64,000 bases of DNA from Microbulbifer rhizosphaerae. GTDB taxonomy: Bacteria > Pseudomonadota > Gammaproteobacteria > Pseudomonadales > Cellvibrionaceae. The stretch spans positions 62,001 to 126,000 of the forward strand of contig NZ_JACHWZ010000007.1 of the NCBI RefSeq assembly GCF_014191725.1, given 5' to 3'. A program made the position numbers and the translations under genes. Every line of letters begins with the position of its first letter. Within the stretch, counting starts at the first letter, position 1. The notes under the pieces are model-generated. The model searched no databases. It had not been told where the DNA came from and worked only from the letters and a program-made list of their open reading frames with translations. Below are positions 37,305 to 48,882 of this stretch, piece by piece.

Positions 37305-40300
37305 CTATTCGCCGCGCTTGCGCACGTCCGCGAGCAGGCCGGCGAGGCTGGCGGCCTTGGGTTTCACCAGCCAGAACTTGCTCAGGTAGTCGTCGAAGTT
37401 GTCCAGCAACTCCGCACCCCATTCGCTGCCGGTTTCCGCGGCGAACTCCTCGATGACCTGGCGCAGGTGGCTCTGGTAGGACTCCAGGGTTTCGCTGCTG
37501 ATACGGCGCAGTTCAATCAACTCGTGGTTGCACTTGTCGAAGAAGTTGCGCTTCAGGTCCAGCACATAGGCAAAGCCGCCGGTCATTCCGGCGCCGAAGT
37601 TGACCCCGGTGCTGCCCAGCACAGCGATCATGCCGCCGGTCATATATTCGCAGCAGTGGTCGCCGGCGCCCTCCACCACCGCAAAAGCACCGGAGTTGCG
37701 CACACCGAAGCGCTCGCCGGCACGGCCGGCGGCGAACAGTTTGCCGCCGGTGGCACCGTAAAGGCAGGTGTTGCCCACAATGCTGGTGTCCTGAGAGGCG
37801 AAGGCACTGTTTTGCGGGGGGCGGATCACCAGCTTGCCGCCGGCCATGCCCTTGCCCACATAGTCGTTGGCATCACCCTCCAGGTACATTTCCAGGCCGC
37901 CGGCGTTCCACACCCCGAAGGATTGGCCGGCGACGCCGGTGAGACGCAGTTTTATCGGTGCATCCGTCATGCCATGGTTGCCGTGTCGCTTGGCGATCTC
38001 GCCGGACAGGCGCGCGCCGATGGATCTGTCGCAGTTGGTGACCCGGTAGGAGTATTCGCCGCCGGACAGGTTCTCAATCGCCGGTAGCAGATCTGACACC
38101 ATGCGCTCGGCCAGTTCGCCTTTGTCCCAGGGTTCATTCTTGGGCCGCTGGCAGGTCTGGGGCTTGCTGTCGAGCAATGCATCGGTGTGCAGCAGTGGCG
38201 CCAGGTCCAGCTTCTTCTGCTTCTCCGTCTCCCCATCCAACGCGCGAAGCAGGTCGACGCGGCCCACCAGTTCCTCGATGGTTCGCACGCCCAGGCTCGC
38301 CATCCACTCGCGGGTCTCCTCCGCCACGAAGCGGAAGAAGTTCATCGCCATCTCCGCGGTGCCGATATAGTGCTCGTCGCGCAGGTCCTGGTTCTGGGTG
38401 GCGACGCCGGTGGCGCAGTTGTTCAGGTGACAGATGCGCAGGTATTTGCAGCCCAAGGCCACCATGGGCGCGGTTCCGAAGCCGAAGCTCTCGGCACCGA
38501 GAATCGCCGCCTTGACCACGTCCAGGCCGGATTTGAGGCCACCGTCGGTCTGCACCCGCACCTTGTCGCGGAGGTCGTTGGCGCGCAGGGTCTGGTGGGT
38601 CTCCGCCAGACCCAGTTCCCAAGGGGAGCCGGCGTAGCGGATGGAAGTAATGGGGCTGGCGGCGGTACCGCCGTCATAGCCGGAAATGGTGATCAGGTCG
38701 GCGTAGGCCTTGGCCACACCGGCGGCGATGGTGCCCACCCCCGGACGGGAGACCAGCTTCACCGATACCAGGGCATCGGGGTTGACCTGCTTCAGGTCGA
38801 AGATCAGCTGTGCCAGATCCTCGATGGAATAGATATCGTGGTGCGGCGGCGGCGAGATCAGGGTGACACCGGGCACCGAGTAGCGCAGCCGCGCGATCAG
38901 TTCGTTCACCTTGCCGCCGGGCAGCTGGCCGCCCTCGCCGGGCTTGGCCCCCTGGGCGACCTTGATCTGCAGCACCTCGGCGTTGACCAGGTAGTGCGGG
39001 GTCACACCGAAACGGCCTGAGGCCACCTGCTTGATCTTGGATACCTTGTCGGTGCCGAAGCGCGCCGGGTCCTCGCCGCCCTCGCCGCTGTTGGAGCGGC
39101 CGCCCAGGCGGTTCATGGCCTGGGCCAGAGATTCGTGGGCCTCCGGGGACAGCGCCCCCAGGGACATGGCCGCGGAGTCAAAGCGGCGCAGAATATTTTC
39201 CGCCGGTTCCACTTCCTCCAGCGGAATCGGCTGGATACCGTCTTTGAAATCCAGCAGGTCGCGAAGCGTGGCCACCGGGCGCCGGTTCACCAGCGCAGCG
39301 TAGTCGCGCCATGCCGCGTAGTCGCCGGTGCGCGCGGCGCGGCGCAGGGTGTTCACCACATCCGGATTGAAGGTGTGGTATTCCTGGCCCCAGACGAACT
39401 TGTGCAGGCCGCCGGGTGACACCGCCTTGCGCGGCTTCCAGGCCAGGGATGCGCGCGCGGCCATATCGCTCTGCAGTTCGGCAAACCCGGCGCCCTGGAT
39501 GCGGCTGGGCGCACCGGGGAAACACAGGTCGACGACATTGCGATCCAGGCCCACCAGCTCAAACAACAGCGCGCCACGGTAGGAGGCCACGGTGGAGATG
39601 CCCATCTTGGAGAGGATCTTGAGCAGCCCCTTGATAATGCCCTTGCGGTAGTTTTTCTGTGCCTCCGCCGCATCCAGCAGCAGCTCACCGGTATCGATCA
39701 GGTGGTTGATGATGCTGTAGGAGAAATACGGGTGCACGGCGGTGGCGCCCACGCCGATCAGGCAGGCCAACTGGTGCGCATCGCGGGCGCTGGCAGTGTC
39801 CACCACAATGTTGGAGTCGCAGCGCAGGCCGGCGTGCACCAGGTGGTGGTGCACCGCGCCGGTGGCCAGCAGGGCGTCGATAGGCAGTTTGTCGGTGGCG
39901 ATTTCGCGATCGGACAGCACTATGATGACCGATCCGCCGCGCACCGCGGCCTCCACATCGGCGCAGAGTTTTTTGATCGCCGCTTCGAGATCCAGCTGCG
40001 CCGGGTCGTAGTTGAGGTCGAAAATTTCCGACTCGAAGCCGGGCCTGTCCAGCTCCAGCAACGCGGTGTACTTCATATGGGAGAGCACCGGCGAAGCCAG
40101 GATCACCCGGTCCGCGTGCTCGGGGGTCTCCTCAAAGACGGTTTTCTCACGCCCCAGGCAGGTCTCCAGGGACATCACCACCGTCTCCCGCAGCGGGTCG
40201 ATGGGGGGGTTGGTGACCTGCGCGAACTGCTGGCGGAAGTAGTCGTACAGACAGCGGTTGTGCCGTGAGAGCACCGCCATGGGGGTATCGTCACCCATGG

Positions 40301-41756
40301 AGCCCACCGCTTCCTGGCCGGCCTCAGCCATCGGCCGCACCACGTTGTTGCGCTCCTCCAGAGAGGAACTGAACAGCTTCTGGTAGACCTTGAACTGCTC
40401 GAAGGAAAAATTGTTGTCCACTGGCGCGGTGACCAGGGTGGAGCGGATGCGCCGCGCCTTCTCCTTCAGCCACTGCTTGTAGGGCTGGGAGCGCTTGAGC
40501 ATGTCGTCAATGTCGCGGGTGTGCATCAGCTTACCCTCGCGGGTGTCAACCGACAGCATCTGCCCTGGGCCCAGGCGGCCTTTGGCCACCACATCTTCAG
40601 GCTTGTAGCCGTACACGCCCACTTCCGAGGCCACGGTGATGAGATCGTCTTTAGTGATTACCCAGCGTGACGGGCGCAGGCCGTTACGGTCCAGGGTGCA
40701 CACCGCGTAGCGGCCGTCGGTCATCACCAGCCCGGCGGGCCCATCCCAGGGTTCCATGTGCATGGAAATGTATTCGTAGAAAGCGCGCAGGTCGGGGTCC
40801 ATGTCCTCCACGTTCTGCCATGCGGGCGGTACCAGCATGCGCACAGCGCGATGCAGTTCCATGCCTCCGGCGATCAGCATCTCCAGCATATTGTCCAGGC
40901 TGGAGGAATCGGAGCCCTCGCGGTTGACCAGCGGTGCCAGTTCCGCCAGTTCCGGAATCAGCGGGCTGGCGAACTTGGGCGTGCGCGCCACCGACCAGTT
41001 GCGGTTGCCGGTGATCGTGTTGATCTCGCCGTTGTGCGCCAGCAGCCGGAAGGGCTGCGCCAGCGGCCAGAGCGGCATGGTGTTGGTGGAAAAGCGCTGG
41101 TGAAACACACAGATGGCGGTCTCCATTCTCGGGTCCGCCAGGTCGGGGAAAAATTTCGGCAGGTCCGCCGGGATCATCAGTCCCTTGTAGGAGAGCACGC
41201 TGGTGGACAGGCTCGCGATATACACGCCCTGTCCCAGTTGCTGCTCCGCCTTGCGCCGGGCGACGAACAGCCGCGCGTTGAATTTCGCCTCCCCCAGGGG
41301 TTCTTCGGCATCGTTGACCAGCAACTGCTCAAAGTGCGGCAGGGTTTGCCGGGCGATGGGGCCGAGGCACTCCTGCTCGGTGGGAACCGGGCGCCAGCCG
41401 GCGATGCGCAGCCCCTGGGTCTCCAGCTCACGGCAGAGGATATCGCGGGCTTTTTGCGCGTCCGCCTCGTCCAGCGGCAGCATGATCGAACCCACGGCGT
41501 ATTGATCGGTCAGTTCGGCGCCGCAGTGCGCTTTTGCTTCCGCGCGCAGGAAAGCGTCGGGTTTTTGCAGCAGCAGACCGCAGCCGTCACCGGTCTTGCC
41601 GTCGGCGGCGATGCCGCCGCGGTGAGTCATACAGGTCAGCGACTCGATCGCCGTCTGCAGCAACTTGTGACTGGCCTCGCCTTTCAAGTGCGCGATCAGA
41701 CCGAAGCCACAGTTGTCTTTGAACTCATCCAACCGATACAGGCCGCTGCTACCCAT
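37305..41756 (-). CDS. gltB: glutamate synthase large subunit
   Basis: A 1483-residue enzyme forming two glutamates from glutamine and 2-oxoglutarate. The N-terminal glutaminase domain begins after a short propeptide; Cys16 in [19 protein letters not shown] is the nucleophile exposed by cleavage. A central domain and the FMN-binding synthase domain follow, with [40 protein letters not shown] and the 3Fe-4S motif [15 protein letters not shown]-terminal beta-helix ([14 protein letters not shown]) closes it. ATG 41756 has GAGGAAG at good spacing; the open frame continues 37 codons upstream through a terminator and is not used. Confidence 0.97.
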   Translation of the reverse strand: MGSSGLYRLDEFKDNCGFGLIAHLKGEASHKLLQTAIESLTCMTHRGGIAADGKTGDGCGLLLQKPDAFLRAEAKAHCGAELTDQYAVGSIMLPLDEADAQKARDILCRELETQGLRIAGWRPVPTEQECLGPIARQTLPHFEQLLVNDAEEPLGEAKFNARLFVARRKAEQQLGQGVYIASLSTSVLSYKGLMIPADLPKFFPDLADPRMETAICVFHQRFSTNTMPLWPLAQPFRLLAHNGEINTITGNRNWSVARTPKFASPLIPELAELAPLVNREGSDSSSLDNMLEMLIAGGMELHRAVRMLVPPAWQNVEDMDPDLRAFYEYISMHMEPWDGPAGLVMTDGRYAVCTLDRNGLRPSRWVITKDDLITVASEVGVYGYKPEDVVAKGRLGPGQMLSVDTREGKLMHTRDIDDMLKRSQPYKQWLKEKARRIRSTLVTAPVDNNFSFEQFKVYQKLFSSSLEERNNVVRPMAEAGQEAVGSMGDDTPMAVLSRHNRCLYDYFRQQFAQVTNPPIDPLRETVVMSLETCLGREKTVFEETPEHADRVILASPVLSHMKYTALLELDRPGFESEIFDLNYDPAQLDLEAAIKKLCADVEAAVRGGSVIIVLSDREIATDKLPIDALLATGAVHHHLVHAGLRCDSNIVVDTASARDAHQLACLIGVGATAVHPYFSYSIINHLIDTGELLLDAAEAQKNYRKGIIKGLLKILSKMGISTVASYRGALLFELVGLDRNVVDLCFPGAPSRIQGAGFAELQSDMAARASLAWKPRKAVSPGGLHKFVWGQEYHTFNPDVVNTLRRAARTGDYAAWRDYAALVNRRPVATLRDLLDFKDGIQPIPLEEVEPAENILRRFDSAAMSLGALSPEAHESLAQAMNRLGGRSNSGEGGEDPARFGTDKVSKIKQVASGRFGVTPHYLVNAEVLQIKVAQGAKPGEGGQLPGGKVNELIARLRYSVPGVTLISPPPHHDIYSIEDLAQLIFDLKQVNPDALVSVKLVSRPGVGTIAAGVAKAYADLITISGYDGGTAASPITSIRYAGSPWELGLAETHQTLRANDLRDKVRVQTDGGLKSGLDVVKAAILGAESFGFGTAPMVALGCKYLRICHLNNCATGVATQNQDLRDEHYIGTAEMAMNFFRFVAEETREWMASLGVRTIEELVGRVDLLRALDGETEKQKKLDLAPLLHTDALLDSKPQTCQRPKNEPWDKGELAERMVSDLLPAIENLSGGEYSYRVTNCDRSIGARLSGEIAKRHGNHGMTDAPIKLRLTGVAGQSFGVWNAGGLEMYLEGDANDYVGKGMAGGKLVIRPPQNSAFASQDTSIVGNTCLYGATGGKLFAAGRAGERFGVRNSGAFAVVEGAGDHCCEYMTGGMIAVLGSTGVNFGAGMTGGFAYVLDLKRNFFDKCNHELIELRRISSETLESYQSHLRQVIEEFAAETGSEWGAELLDNFDDYLSKFWLVKPKAASLAGLLADVRKRGE

Positions 41757-41772
41757 AGACTTCCTCACAGTT

Positions 41773-41796
41773 AAAAAAAGCCCGCAAGCGGGCTTC
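41773..41796 (-). terminator. intrinsic terminator just upstream of gltB
   Basis: On the minus strand AAGCCCGCTTGCGGGCTT forms a GC-rich stem followed by a run of seven T residues ending at 41773, only 16 bases before the gltB ATG and directly before its GAGGAAG ribosome site. It can end aroB transcripts, but since no promoter fits after it, it also stands in the gltB leader. A second small stem, GCCGGGTAAAACCCGGC, lies just upstream (about 41812-41828). Confidence 0.8.
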
Positions 41797-41976
41797 TTCG
41801 ACATTGTTTTTTGCCGGGTTTTACCCGGCGGGCGCGCAATATTAATGGTGCCCCCCTGGAATTGCAATATTTCCCAGATTTATCTTCTGTCCATGGGCGC
41901 CAACACCGACTTATCTTCTTTTTGTGATCACTATTGCCAAATAGTCCTCAGATTCGCCGGTTTCGCGAGGGGTTGG

Positions 41977-43062
41977 TCACTCGGCGCCACAGATTTTCAG
42001 CGCCTCCTTCAGCTGTTCCAACGGCGTGTCATCGCAGATCTGGGCATCCCCCAGACTGCGCAACAGCACCAGGCGCAGGCGGCCGTCCAGCACTTTCTTG
42101 TCCACCGCCATCGCCTCCAGGTAGTCTCCCACCGTCATTCCCCTGGGCGATTCCTGCGGCAGTTGTGCGGCAGCCAGCAGGGCGCGGATTCGCGCCACCA
42201 CTTCCCCGTCGATGGCGCCGCGGATGCGCGACAGCTCGGTGGCCATGACCATACCCGCAGCCACCGCCTCCCCGTGCAACCAGTTACCGTAGCCCTGCAC
42301 CGCCTCGATGGCGTGGCCGAAGGTATGGCCGAAATTCAGTATGGCCCGCCTGGCGGATTCCCGCTCGTCCTCCGCCACCACCGCCGCCTTGTCCCGGCAG
42401 CAGCGGTCCACCGCGTAGGCCAGGGCCTGGGAATCGCGCGCCATCAGCTTCGGCATATGTTCCTCCAGCCAGCTGAAGAAGGGAGCATCGCAGATCAGGC
42501 CGTACTTGATCACTTCGGCGATGCCGGCGGACAGCTCGCGATCCGGCAGGGTGGTAAGGGTATCCATGTCCGCGAGCACCACCCTGGGCTGGTAGAAGGC
42601 ACCGATCATATTCTTGCCCAGGGAGTGGTTGACGCCGGTCTTACCTCCCACGGATGAGTCCACCTGTGCCAGCAGAGTGGTGGGAATCTGTACGAAATCC
42701 ACGCCGCGCTGGTAGCAGGCGGCGGCGAAACCGGTCATATCGCCGATCACACCACCGCCTAGGGCGATCAGGGTGGTGCTGCGGTTGTGGCGCTTCTCAA
42801 GCAGGCAGTCAAAGATGCGTTCCAGGGTGTCCAGGGTTTTAAAGGCCTCGCCGTCCGGCAACACCAGAGTATCCACCTGCCCGAAGTCCGCCAGCCCCCC
42901 GAGCAGCCGCTCGAGATAGAGCGGGGCCACCGTCTCATTGGTGACTACGCAGACTTGTTTACCGCGGATATAGGGCAGCAGGTACTGGGGGTCTCCGAGC
43001 AGTTGCGAACCGATCACGATGGGATAGCTGCGCTCCCCCAGTTCCACATTCAGGCAGTGCAT
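41977..43062 (-). CDS. aroB: 3-dehydroquinate synthase
   Basis: A 361-residue NAD+- and zinc-dependent enzyme converting DAHP to 3-dehydroquinate, step two of the shikimate pathway. Motifs are [60 protein letters not shown] and the zinc ligands in [27 protein letters not shown] and [13 protein letters not shown] 43062 follows GGGAGAG; the frame upstream to 43092 is open but unlike the family. It follows aroK closely. The damX-like gene found between aroB and gltB in pseudomonads is missing. Confidence 0.97.
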   Translation of the reverse strand: MHCLNVELGERSYPIVIGSQLLGDPQYLLPYIRGKQVCVVTNETVAPLYLERLLGGLADFGQVDTLVLPDGEAFKTLDTLERIFDCLLEKRHNRSTTLIALGGGVIGDMTGFAAACYQRGVDFVQIPTTLLAQVDSSVGGKTGVNHSLGKNMIGAFYQPRVVLADMDTLTTLPDRELSAGIAEVIKYGLICDAPFFSWLEEHMPKLMARDSQALAYAVDRCCRDKAAVVAEDERESARRAILNFGHTFGHAIEAVQGYGNWLHGEAVAAGMVMATELSRIRGAIDGEVVARIRALLAAAQLPQESPRGMTVGDYLEAMAVDKKVLDGRLRLVLLRSLGDAQICDDTPLEQLKEALKICGAE

Positions 43063-43118
43063 GGTTTCTCTCCCTTCAACTGAAGGGCGCACTTTAGCAC
43101 AAGGAGGATAGAGGTTAT

Positions 43119-43643
43119 TTAAAGGACGGGGTCCTGGGTCAAGCGTTCGGCCACCATCGACGCGGCCTGCTTGGGGGTGCAGTCGTCTGTGTCGCAGATG
43201 ATGTCCGCCACCTCGCGGTAGAGGGGATCCCGCTCCCGCACCAGTTCAATAATGCGCGCACGCGGGTCCGCCACCCGCAGCAGCGGGCGGTTGCTGCTTT
43301 TCGAAGTCCGCTCCAGCAGCTGCTCCACACTCGCCTGGAGATAAACCACCAGGCCGTACTGGCGCAGTTGCTCGCGGTTCTCCGGGAGCAGCACGATCCC
43401 GCCGCCGGTGGCCACCACCTGCGGCGCCCCCCGGCAGAGATCCCTCAGCACCTCGCTCTCGCGCCGGCGGAATCCGGCCTCGCCCTCTACGTCGAAAATC
43501 CAGGGAATATCGGCGCCGGTGCGCTCTTCCAGCACCTTGTCGGAATCCGCAAAAGGAAGCTCCAGCTGCGTCGCCAGCAGCCTGCCGATGGTGGACTTGC
43601 CGGCCCCCATGGGGCCGACAAGGAAGATGGAGCGGTTGATCAC
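43119..43643 (-). CDS. aroK: shikimate kinase I
   Basis: A 174-residue P-loop kinase phosphorylating shikimate at O3. Walker A is [37 protein letters not shown] binds shikimate, [13 protein letters not shown] and [11 protein letters not shown] form the remaining substrate site and the LID is SSNRPLLR. The start is GTG and overlaps the pilQ stop as GTGA, indicating translational coupling to the pilus operon. Confidence 0.96.
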   Translation of the reverse strand: MINRSIFLVGPMGAGKSTIGRLLATQLELPFADSDKVLEERTGADIPWIFDVEGEAGFRRRESEVLRDLCRGAPQVVATGGGIVLLPENREQLRQYGLVVYLQASVEQLLERTSKSSNRPLLRVADPRARIIELVRERDPLYREVADIICDTDDCTPKQAASMVAERLTQDPVL

Positions 43644-45862
43644 TTGGAGAAGAAAAGTTCGTCTTCCATGATGCGGGGGGTGATAAAGATCAGCATTTCG
43701 CGCTTGTCGTCCTGGCGCAGGGTGCTCTTGAACAGATGTCCCAGGAATGGGATATCGCCCAGCAGCGGCACCTTGGTTTCGCCTTCGATCACCTGGCTCT
43801 CGAAAATTCCCCCGAGCACAATGGTTTCACCATTGCGGACCAGCACCTTGGTCTGCAGGGTATTAACGTTAATGGAGGGGATGGTACCGCCCGTTGTGAT
43901 ATTGGTGACCAGTTCACCCACGCTGTTCTGGTCGATATCCAGCTCCATAATAATATTGTTGTCCGGGGTAATCTGCGGGGTGACATTCAGTTTCAGTACC
44001 GCCTCGCGGAAGGTTACAGAAGCGGCGCCGGAAGATGTCGCTTCCACATAGGGAATTTCCACACCGGACTCGATATTGGCCTCCTGCTTGTCGCCGGTAA
44101 CCACTTTCGGCTGGGAGACGATTTCCGCCTTGCCCGTGTCCTCCAGCGCGGAAAGTTCAAGCCCCAGATAGAAATTCTCCTTCAGGATCGCATAGGCGAT
44201 ACTGCCGGCCCGGTCCGCTACCCCAAGGTCAACCAATACAGGACTGTGAACACTGGACGGCGATTCCACATCCGGTCCCGAACCATCCCCACTTACAGGG
44301 AGCCCCACCTGTCTACCGGATCCTATGCCGATTTTATCGTCGTCGATATCGTGGTCTTCTACATAATCCCAGCGCACACCAAGCTCTCTCTGGAAGTCGG
44401 TGTTGGCAATAACAATCCGCGCTTCGATCATCACCTGGCGGATGGGGATATCAATCGCATCAATCAGCTCCCGGAACTGGAGAATCTTGTCCTCGGTATC
44501 GGTGAGGATAATCGTATTAGTGCGCTCATCCACGATGGCACTGCCGCGGGAGGACAGGATACTGCGCTGATCGGCATCGCGCTGGCCGCCTGCGAAATTG
44601 CCCTGGTTGAAGCCTCCCCCACCCTGCTGCTGTCGATCTCCCGCAAACAGGGTAAACAGTTCGCGGGCGTCGGCGTAGCGAATCTGGATATACTCGGTGC
44701 GCAGCGGCGCGAGTTCCTGCAGCTGTTGGCGGGTCTCCAGTTCCTGCCGCTCGCGCTCGGCGATTTCCGCCGCCGGCGCCACCATGATCACATTGCCCTC
44801 CTGGCGCTTGTCCAGGCCCTTGGCGCGGAGAATCAGGTCCAGCGCCTGGTCCCAGGGCACGCCGTCCAGGCGCAGGGTGATACGGCCGGACACAGTGTCG
44901 CTGGCCACCAGGTTGAGGTCGGTGAAATCGGCAATCAACTGCAGTACCGAGCGCACTTCGATGTCCTGAAAATTCAGCGACAGTTTCTCACCGGTGAACT
45001 GGAATTCCTTTTCCTTTTCGCGGATTTCCGCCACGGTGAGCGGCTTGACGCTCAGCACATACTCGGTATCCGCCTGGTAGGCCAGGTAGTCGTAATCGGT
45101 ATTCGAGGGGTCTACCGCGATCACCGTGTTGCGACCGTCGTAGTCCACGGTAATAGAGTTGACCGGGGTGGCGAAGTCGGTGACATCCAGGCGCTGGCGC
45201 AGGGACTCCGGCAGTTCCGCGCCGAGGAAAGTCAGGTATATCTTGCCCTTGCGGCGCTCCACGTCGATATTCACCGCCGGGTCCGTAAGGCTGACGATCA
45301 CCTTGCCCTCTCCGGCGTCGCCGCGGCGAAAATCCACATTGCGAATGGCGACACCGCTCGCCGCGCGGAAACGTTCCTGCCCGCCCAGATCGAGCCCGCC
45401 GCTGTGTGCTGCGGTGGCCGCAGGCGCGGGGGTAGCCGTCACCGACGCAGTGGCAGCCGCATCGGCGCCCACCTCCAATACCACCTGGTTGCCTTTGCGC
45501 TCGCTGGTATATACCGGCAACTGGTCCAGGTTGATGATCAGGCGCGTGCGGCCCTCACCGGACACCACCACTGCACTGCGCGCACTGCCCACTCCCAAAG
45601 AGTATTTTTTCTCCGGCAGGGCGCTCTCCACCCCGGCAAAATCCATCACGATACGCGCCGGCTGCTCGATGGTATAGCCGGTGGGTTCCGGCGGGATATC
45701 GGTAAAGGACAGCCGTAGCTGCAGCCGGCCGCCGGGCAGCTCGGAGAACTGGATATCGTTGAGTTTGTTGACCTGGGCCTGCAGCGTCGACGGCAGCAGG
45801 GCCAGAATAAACAGCAATGTCTTGCCGAAAGCCAACACTTTGGCGAGTTGCCTGTTAATCAT
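43640..45862 (-). CDS. pilQ: type IV pilus secretin PilQ
   Basis: A 740-residue outer-membrane secretin through which the pilus emerges. A signal peptide (LLFILALLPSTLQA) is followed by two AMIN domains (the first FSELPGGRLQLRLSFTDIP, the second near 165-270). Next come the STN/N0 region (LSLNFQDIEVRSVLQLIADF), an N1 domain (YIQIRYADARELFTLF) and the secretin barrel, with VDERTNTIILTDTEDKI, QVMIEARIVIANTDFQRELG and the end motif VPLLGDIPFLGHLFKS. The start lies two bases after pilP. Confidence 0.96.
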   Translation of the reverse strand: MINRQLAKVLAFGKTLLFILALLPSTLQAQVNKLNDIQFSELPGGRLQLRLSFTDIPPEPTGYTIEQPARIVMDFAGVESALPEKKYSLGVGSARSAVVVSGEGRTRLIINLDQLPVYTSERKGNQVVLEVGADAAATASVTATPAPAATAAHSGGLDLGGQERFRAASGVAIRNVDFRRGDAGEGKVIVSLTDPAVNIDVERRKGKIYLTFLGAELPESLRQRLDVTDFATPVNSITVDYDGRNTVIAVDPSNTDYDYLAYQADTEYVLSVKPLTVAEIREKEKEFQFTGEKLSLNFQDIEVRSVLQLIADFTDLNLVASDTVSGRITLRLDGVPWDQALDLILRAKGLDKRQEGNVIMVAPAAEIAERERQELETRQQLQELAPLRTEYIQIRYADARELFTLFAGDRQQQGGGGFNQGNFAGGQRDADQRSILSSRGSAIVDERTNTIILTDTEDKILQFRELIDAIDIPIRQVMIEARIVIANTDFQRELGVRWDYVEDHDIDDDKIGIGSGRQVGLPVSGDGSGPDVESPSSVHSPVLVDLGVADRAGSIAYAILKENFYLGLELSALEDTGKAEIVSQPKVVTGDKQEANIESGVEIPYVEATSSGAASVTFREAVLKLNVTPQITPDNNIIMELDIDQNSVGELVTNITTGGTIPSINVNTLQTKVLVRNGETIVLGGIFESQVIEGETKVPLLGDIPFLGHLFKSTLRQDDKREMLIFITPRIMEDELFFSK

Positions 45863-45864
45863 TA

Positions 45865-46392
45865 TCAGTTGTCCTTCTCTTCCAAAGTCAGCGCCCGCGG
45901 CCTTTCGATCCAGCCACCGGTGCCATCCGGTACTATTTCCAACACGTCGATTTTACTGGCACTGGCGCCGACCACCCGCCCGTGGTTTTTACCCAGGTAG
46001 TTGCCGATGGTGATGCGGTGAATGCCGCCCTCGCTGTCGTCGATCAGCGCCCACACCTGGCCACCGCGGGAGAGGGTACCCACCATGGAAAGAGCGTCGA
46101 AGTTGAACCTCTCCAGCAGTTGGCGCTGCCGGTTCACGTCCGGCGCAACGTCCAGCCTCCGCCCAACCAAACGCTGATCCTCCTCCAACACCGGACGGCT
46201 AAAGGGACTGCGCAGCGCGGCGGCGCTGTAGACATAGGGGCTGTAGGGGGTAAATGTCGGGATGGGCTCAATCTGCCCTTTGGGCTGGTGCTCAATCGCC
46301 GCCATTTTCTTGCGCAAATCGCTGTGGCTACCGTCCAGGCTGCAGCCCGCGGCGGCCAGCAGAACTGGTATCAGAGTGAAGTACTTCTTCAT
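45865..46392 (-). CDS. pilP: type IV pilus lipoprotein PilP
   Basis: A 175-residue inner-membrane lipoprotein that connects PilNO to the PilQ secretin. The signal peptide ends in the lipobox AAAGC (Cys17). The C-terminal HR-like beta domain shows MVGTLSRGGQVWALIDDSEG and ITIGNYLGKNHGRVVGASAS. Its start overlaps the pilO stop by 4 bases. Confidence 0.94.
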   Translation of the reverse strand: MKKYFTLIPVLLAAAGCSLDGSHSDLRKKMAAIEHQPKGQIEPIPTFTPYSPYVYSAAALRSPFSRPVLEEDQRLVGRRLDVAPDVNRQRQLLERFNFDALSMVGTLSRGGQVWALIDDSEGGIHRITIGNYLGKNHGRVVGASASKIDVLEIVPDGTGGWIERPRALTLEEKDN

Positions 46393-47009
46393 CCCTCCTC
46401 CCCCTGCTCTTTGTAGCGATACGTCTTGGCGTTGATGGTCATACTGAGCAGCGCGGCACTCTCTTTGCCGGTCTGGATCTCAAAATCGTGCAAGGTCACA
46501 ATCCTGGGCATACCGGCGATACCACTGACAAAGGCACCGAACTCGTGATACCCCCCCTCCACTTCGATACGAATGGGCAGCTCTACATAAAACTCACCCA
46601 CCTGCTCATCTTCCAGCGCCACTTTCTGGATAGTGAGCCCGCTGCCGCGGCCGTATTCGTCGATATCCTCAAGCAGCCCGGGCACTTCAGTGTCCTTTGG
46701 CAGCTGCTTGAGCAGGGCGCCGAAGGTCTCCTCCATTTCCACCAACTGCTCCCGGTAGGCATCCAGGTTGGCCGCTTCAAAGGATTTTTTCTCGAACTGC
46801 GTGAACAGCTCCTGCTCCTTGTTGACGGCGAACTCCAGCTGCTGATAGCGGTCCTTGATCAGGAACCAGTAGCCCCCGCCGACCAAAGCCGCCGCAATCA
46901 GCAACAGCAGGGCCACCCGCCCCGCCAGGGGCCAGACCCCGACGCGGGAAAAATCGATATCGTTGATATCGAGTTGATTCAATTGTTTGAGCGTATCCTC
47001 TAGCGCCAT
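46389..47009 (-). CDS. pilO: type IV pilus inner-membrane protein PilO
   Basis: A 206-residue bitopic protein: short cytoplasmic tail, one helix (VALLLLIAAALVGGGYWFLI), then a periplasmic coiled coil (YQQLEFAVNKEQELFTQFEK) and a ferredoxin-like domain ending IVTLHDFEIQTG. It forms dimers with PilN and aligns the motor with PilQ. There are 12 bp between it and pilN. Confidence 0.94.
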   Translation of the reverse strand: MALEDTLKQLNQLDINDIDFSRVGVWPLAGRVALLLLIAAALVGGGYWFLIKDRYQQLEFAVNKEQELFTQFEKKSFEAANLDAYREQLVEMEETFGALLKQLPKDTEVPGLLEDIDEYGRGSGLTIQKVALEDEQVGEFYVELPIRIEVEGGYHEFGAFVSGIAGMPRIVTLHDFEIQTGKESAALLSMTINAKTYRYKEQGEEG

Positions 47010-47021
47010 GGCCAGACCTCT

Positions 47022-47600
47022 TTAATTATCCGCGCCTTGTTGTTCGTCTTCTTCTTTTTTGCGCCCGCTCACACTGACAGTCATCTGGAAGGCACTGGCC
47101 TGTTCGCCGAATTCGGGCTTCGCGGTCACGCCGGTCAGGTTGGGTTCCTGATACCACTCCGACTGGTCCAGGTTGCGCATGAAGGACGACACCCGGTTGT
47201 TGGACTCCGCCACCCCGGAGACCTGCATGGTGTTGCCGCTGCGTTTCAGGCTGGTGAGCCACAACCCCTCGGGTGCACTGCGCACCATCTCGTCGAAGTA
47301 GCGCACCGACAGTGGGCGGTTGCCCTGCAGCTCCTGGATAACCCGCATGCGGTCGATCAGTTCCTGGCGGCGCTTTTTCAGGTCTTTGATTTCGCGCACT
47401 TTCTTGTCGAGCGCGGCTATTTCCGTCTGCAGTATCTGATTGCGCTCGTTCTGGTTTGAAATCTGTGCATCGACGGTTTTCATCCACATGAACGTCGCAA
47501 AGCCGGCGGCTATGACCACCAGCACCGCCACCTGTTGAAATTCCTTCTGCTTCTGTGCGCGGTATTCCTGGCGCCAGGGAAGTAGGTTGATCTTGGCCAT
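47022..47600 (-). CDS. pilN: type IV pilus inner-membrane protein PilN
   Basis: A 192-residue bitopic protein. The cytoplasmic start INLLPWRQEYRAQKQKEF is the peptide bound by PilM. One helix follows (VAVLVVIAAGFATFMWM), then a coiled coil and a periplasmic domain (LSVRYFDEMVRSAPEGLWLT). It begins directly after the pilM stop. Confidence 0.95.
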   Translation of the reverse strand: MAKINLLPWRQEYRAQKQKEFQQVAVLVVIAAGFATFMWMKTVDAQISNQNERNQILQTEIAALDKKVREIKDLKKRRQELIDRMRVIQELQGNRPLSVRYFDEMVRSAPEGLWLTSLKRSGNTMQVSGVAESNNRVSSFMRNLDQSEWYQEPNLTGVTAKPEFGEQASAFQMTVSVSGRKKEEDEQQGADN

Positions 47601-47601
47601 C

Positions 47602-48699
<1,098 letters not shown>

Positions 48700-48777
48700 T
48701 TATGAAGGTTTGATGTTATAGCACTTTAAATTACAGCTGCAACCGCCTTTTGCATAGGTAACAGCGCACAATCTTCG

Positions 48778-48783
48778 TATAAT
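48778..48783 (+). promoter_or_regulatory. possible -10 hexamer upstream of ponA
   Basis: TATAAT stands about 100 bases before the ponA ATG in the pilM/ponA divergent gap. No good -35 lies at normal spacing. A transcript from here would carry the REP hairpin at 48821-48868 in its leader. Confidence 0.25.
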
Positions 48784-48820
48784 TGTCTCAGTTACCCAAA
48801 GTCTGTCCAGAGAGTCTCCT

Positions 48821-48868
48821 GTGGGAGCGAGCCCTGCTCGCGAAATCGCCTGCAGGGCAGGCTCCCAC
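48821..48868. repeat. REP hairpin in the ponA leader (GTGGGAGC...GCTCCCAC)
   Basis: GTGGGAGC (48821-48828) pairs with GCTCCCAC (48861-48868), and GCCCTGC pairs with GCAGGGC further in. It ends 14 bases before the ponA start, right against the ribosome-binding region. Confidence 0.75.
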
Positions 48869-48882
48869 GAAAGAAGCAACTC

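Noticed and set aside
43736..45718. 660-codon frame antisense to pilQ
   Set aside because: A shadow frame opposite an unambiguous secretin gene, with no recognisable domain.
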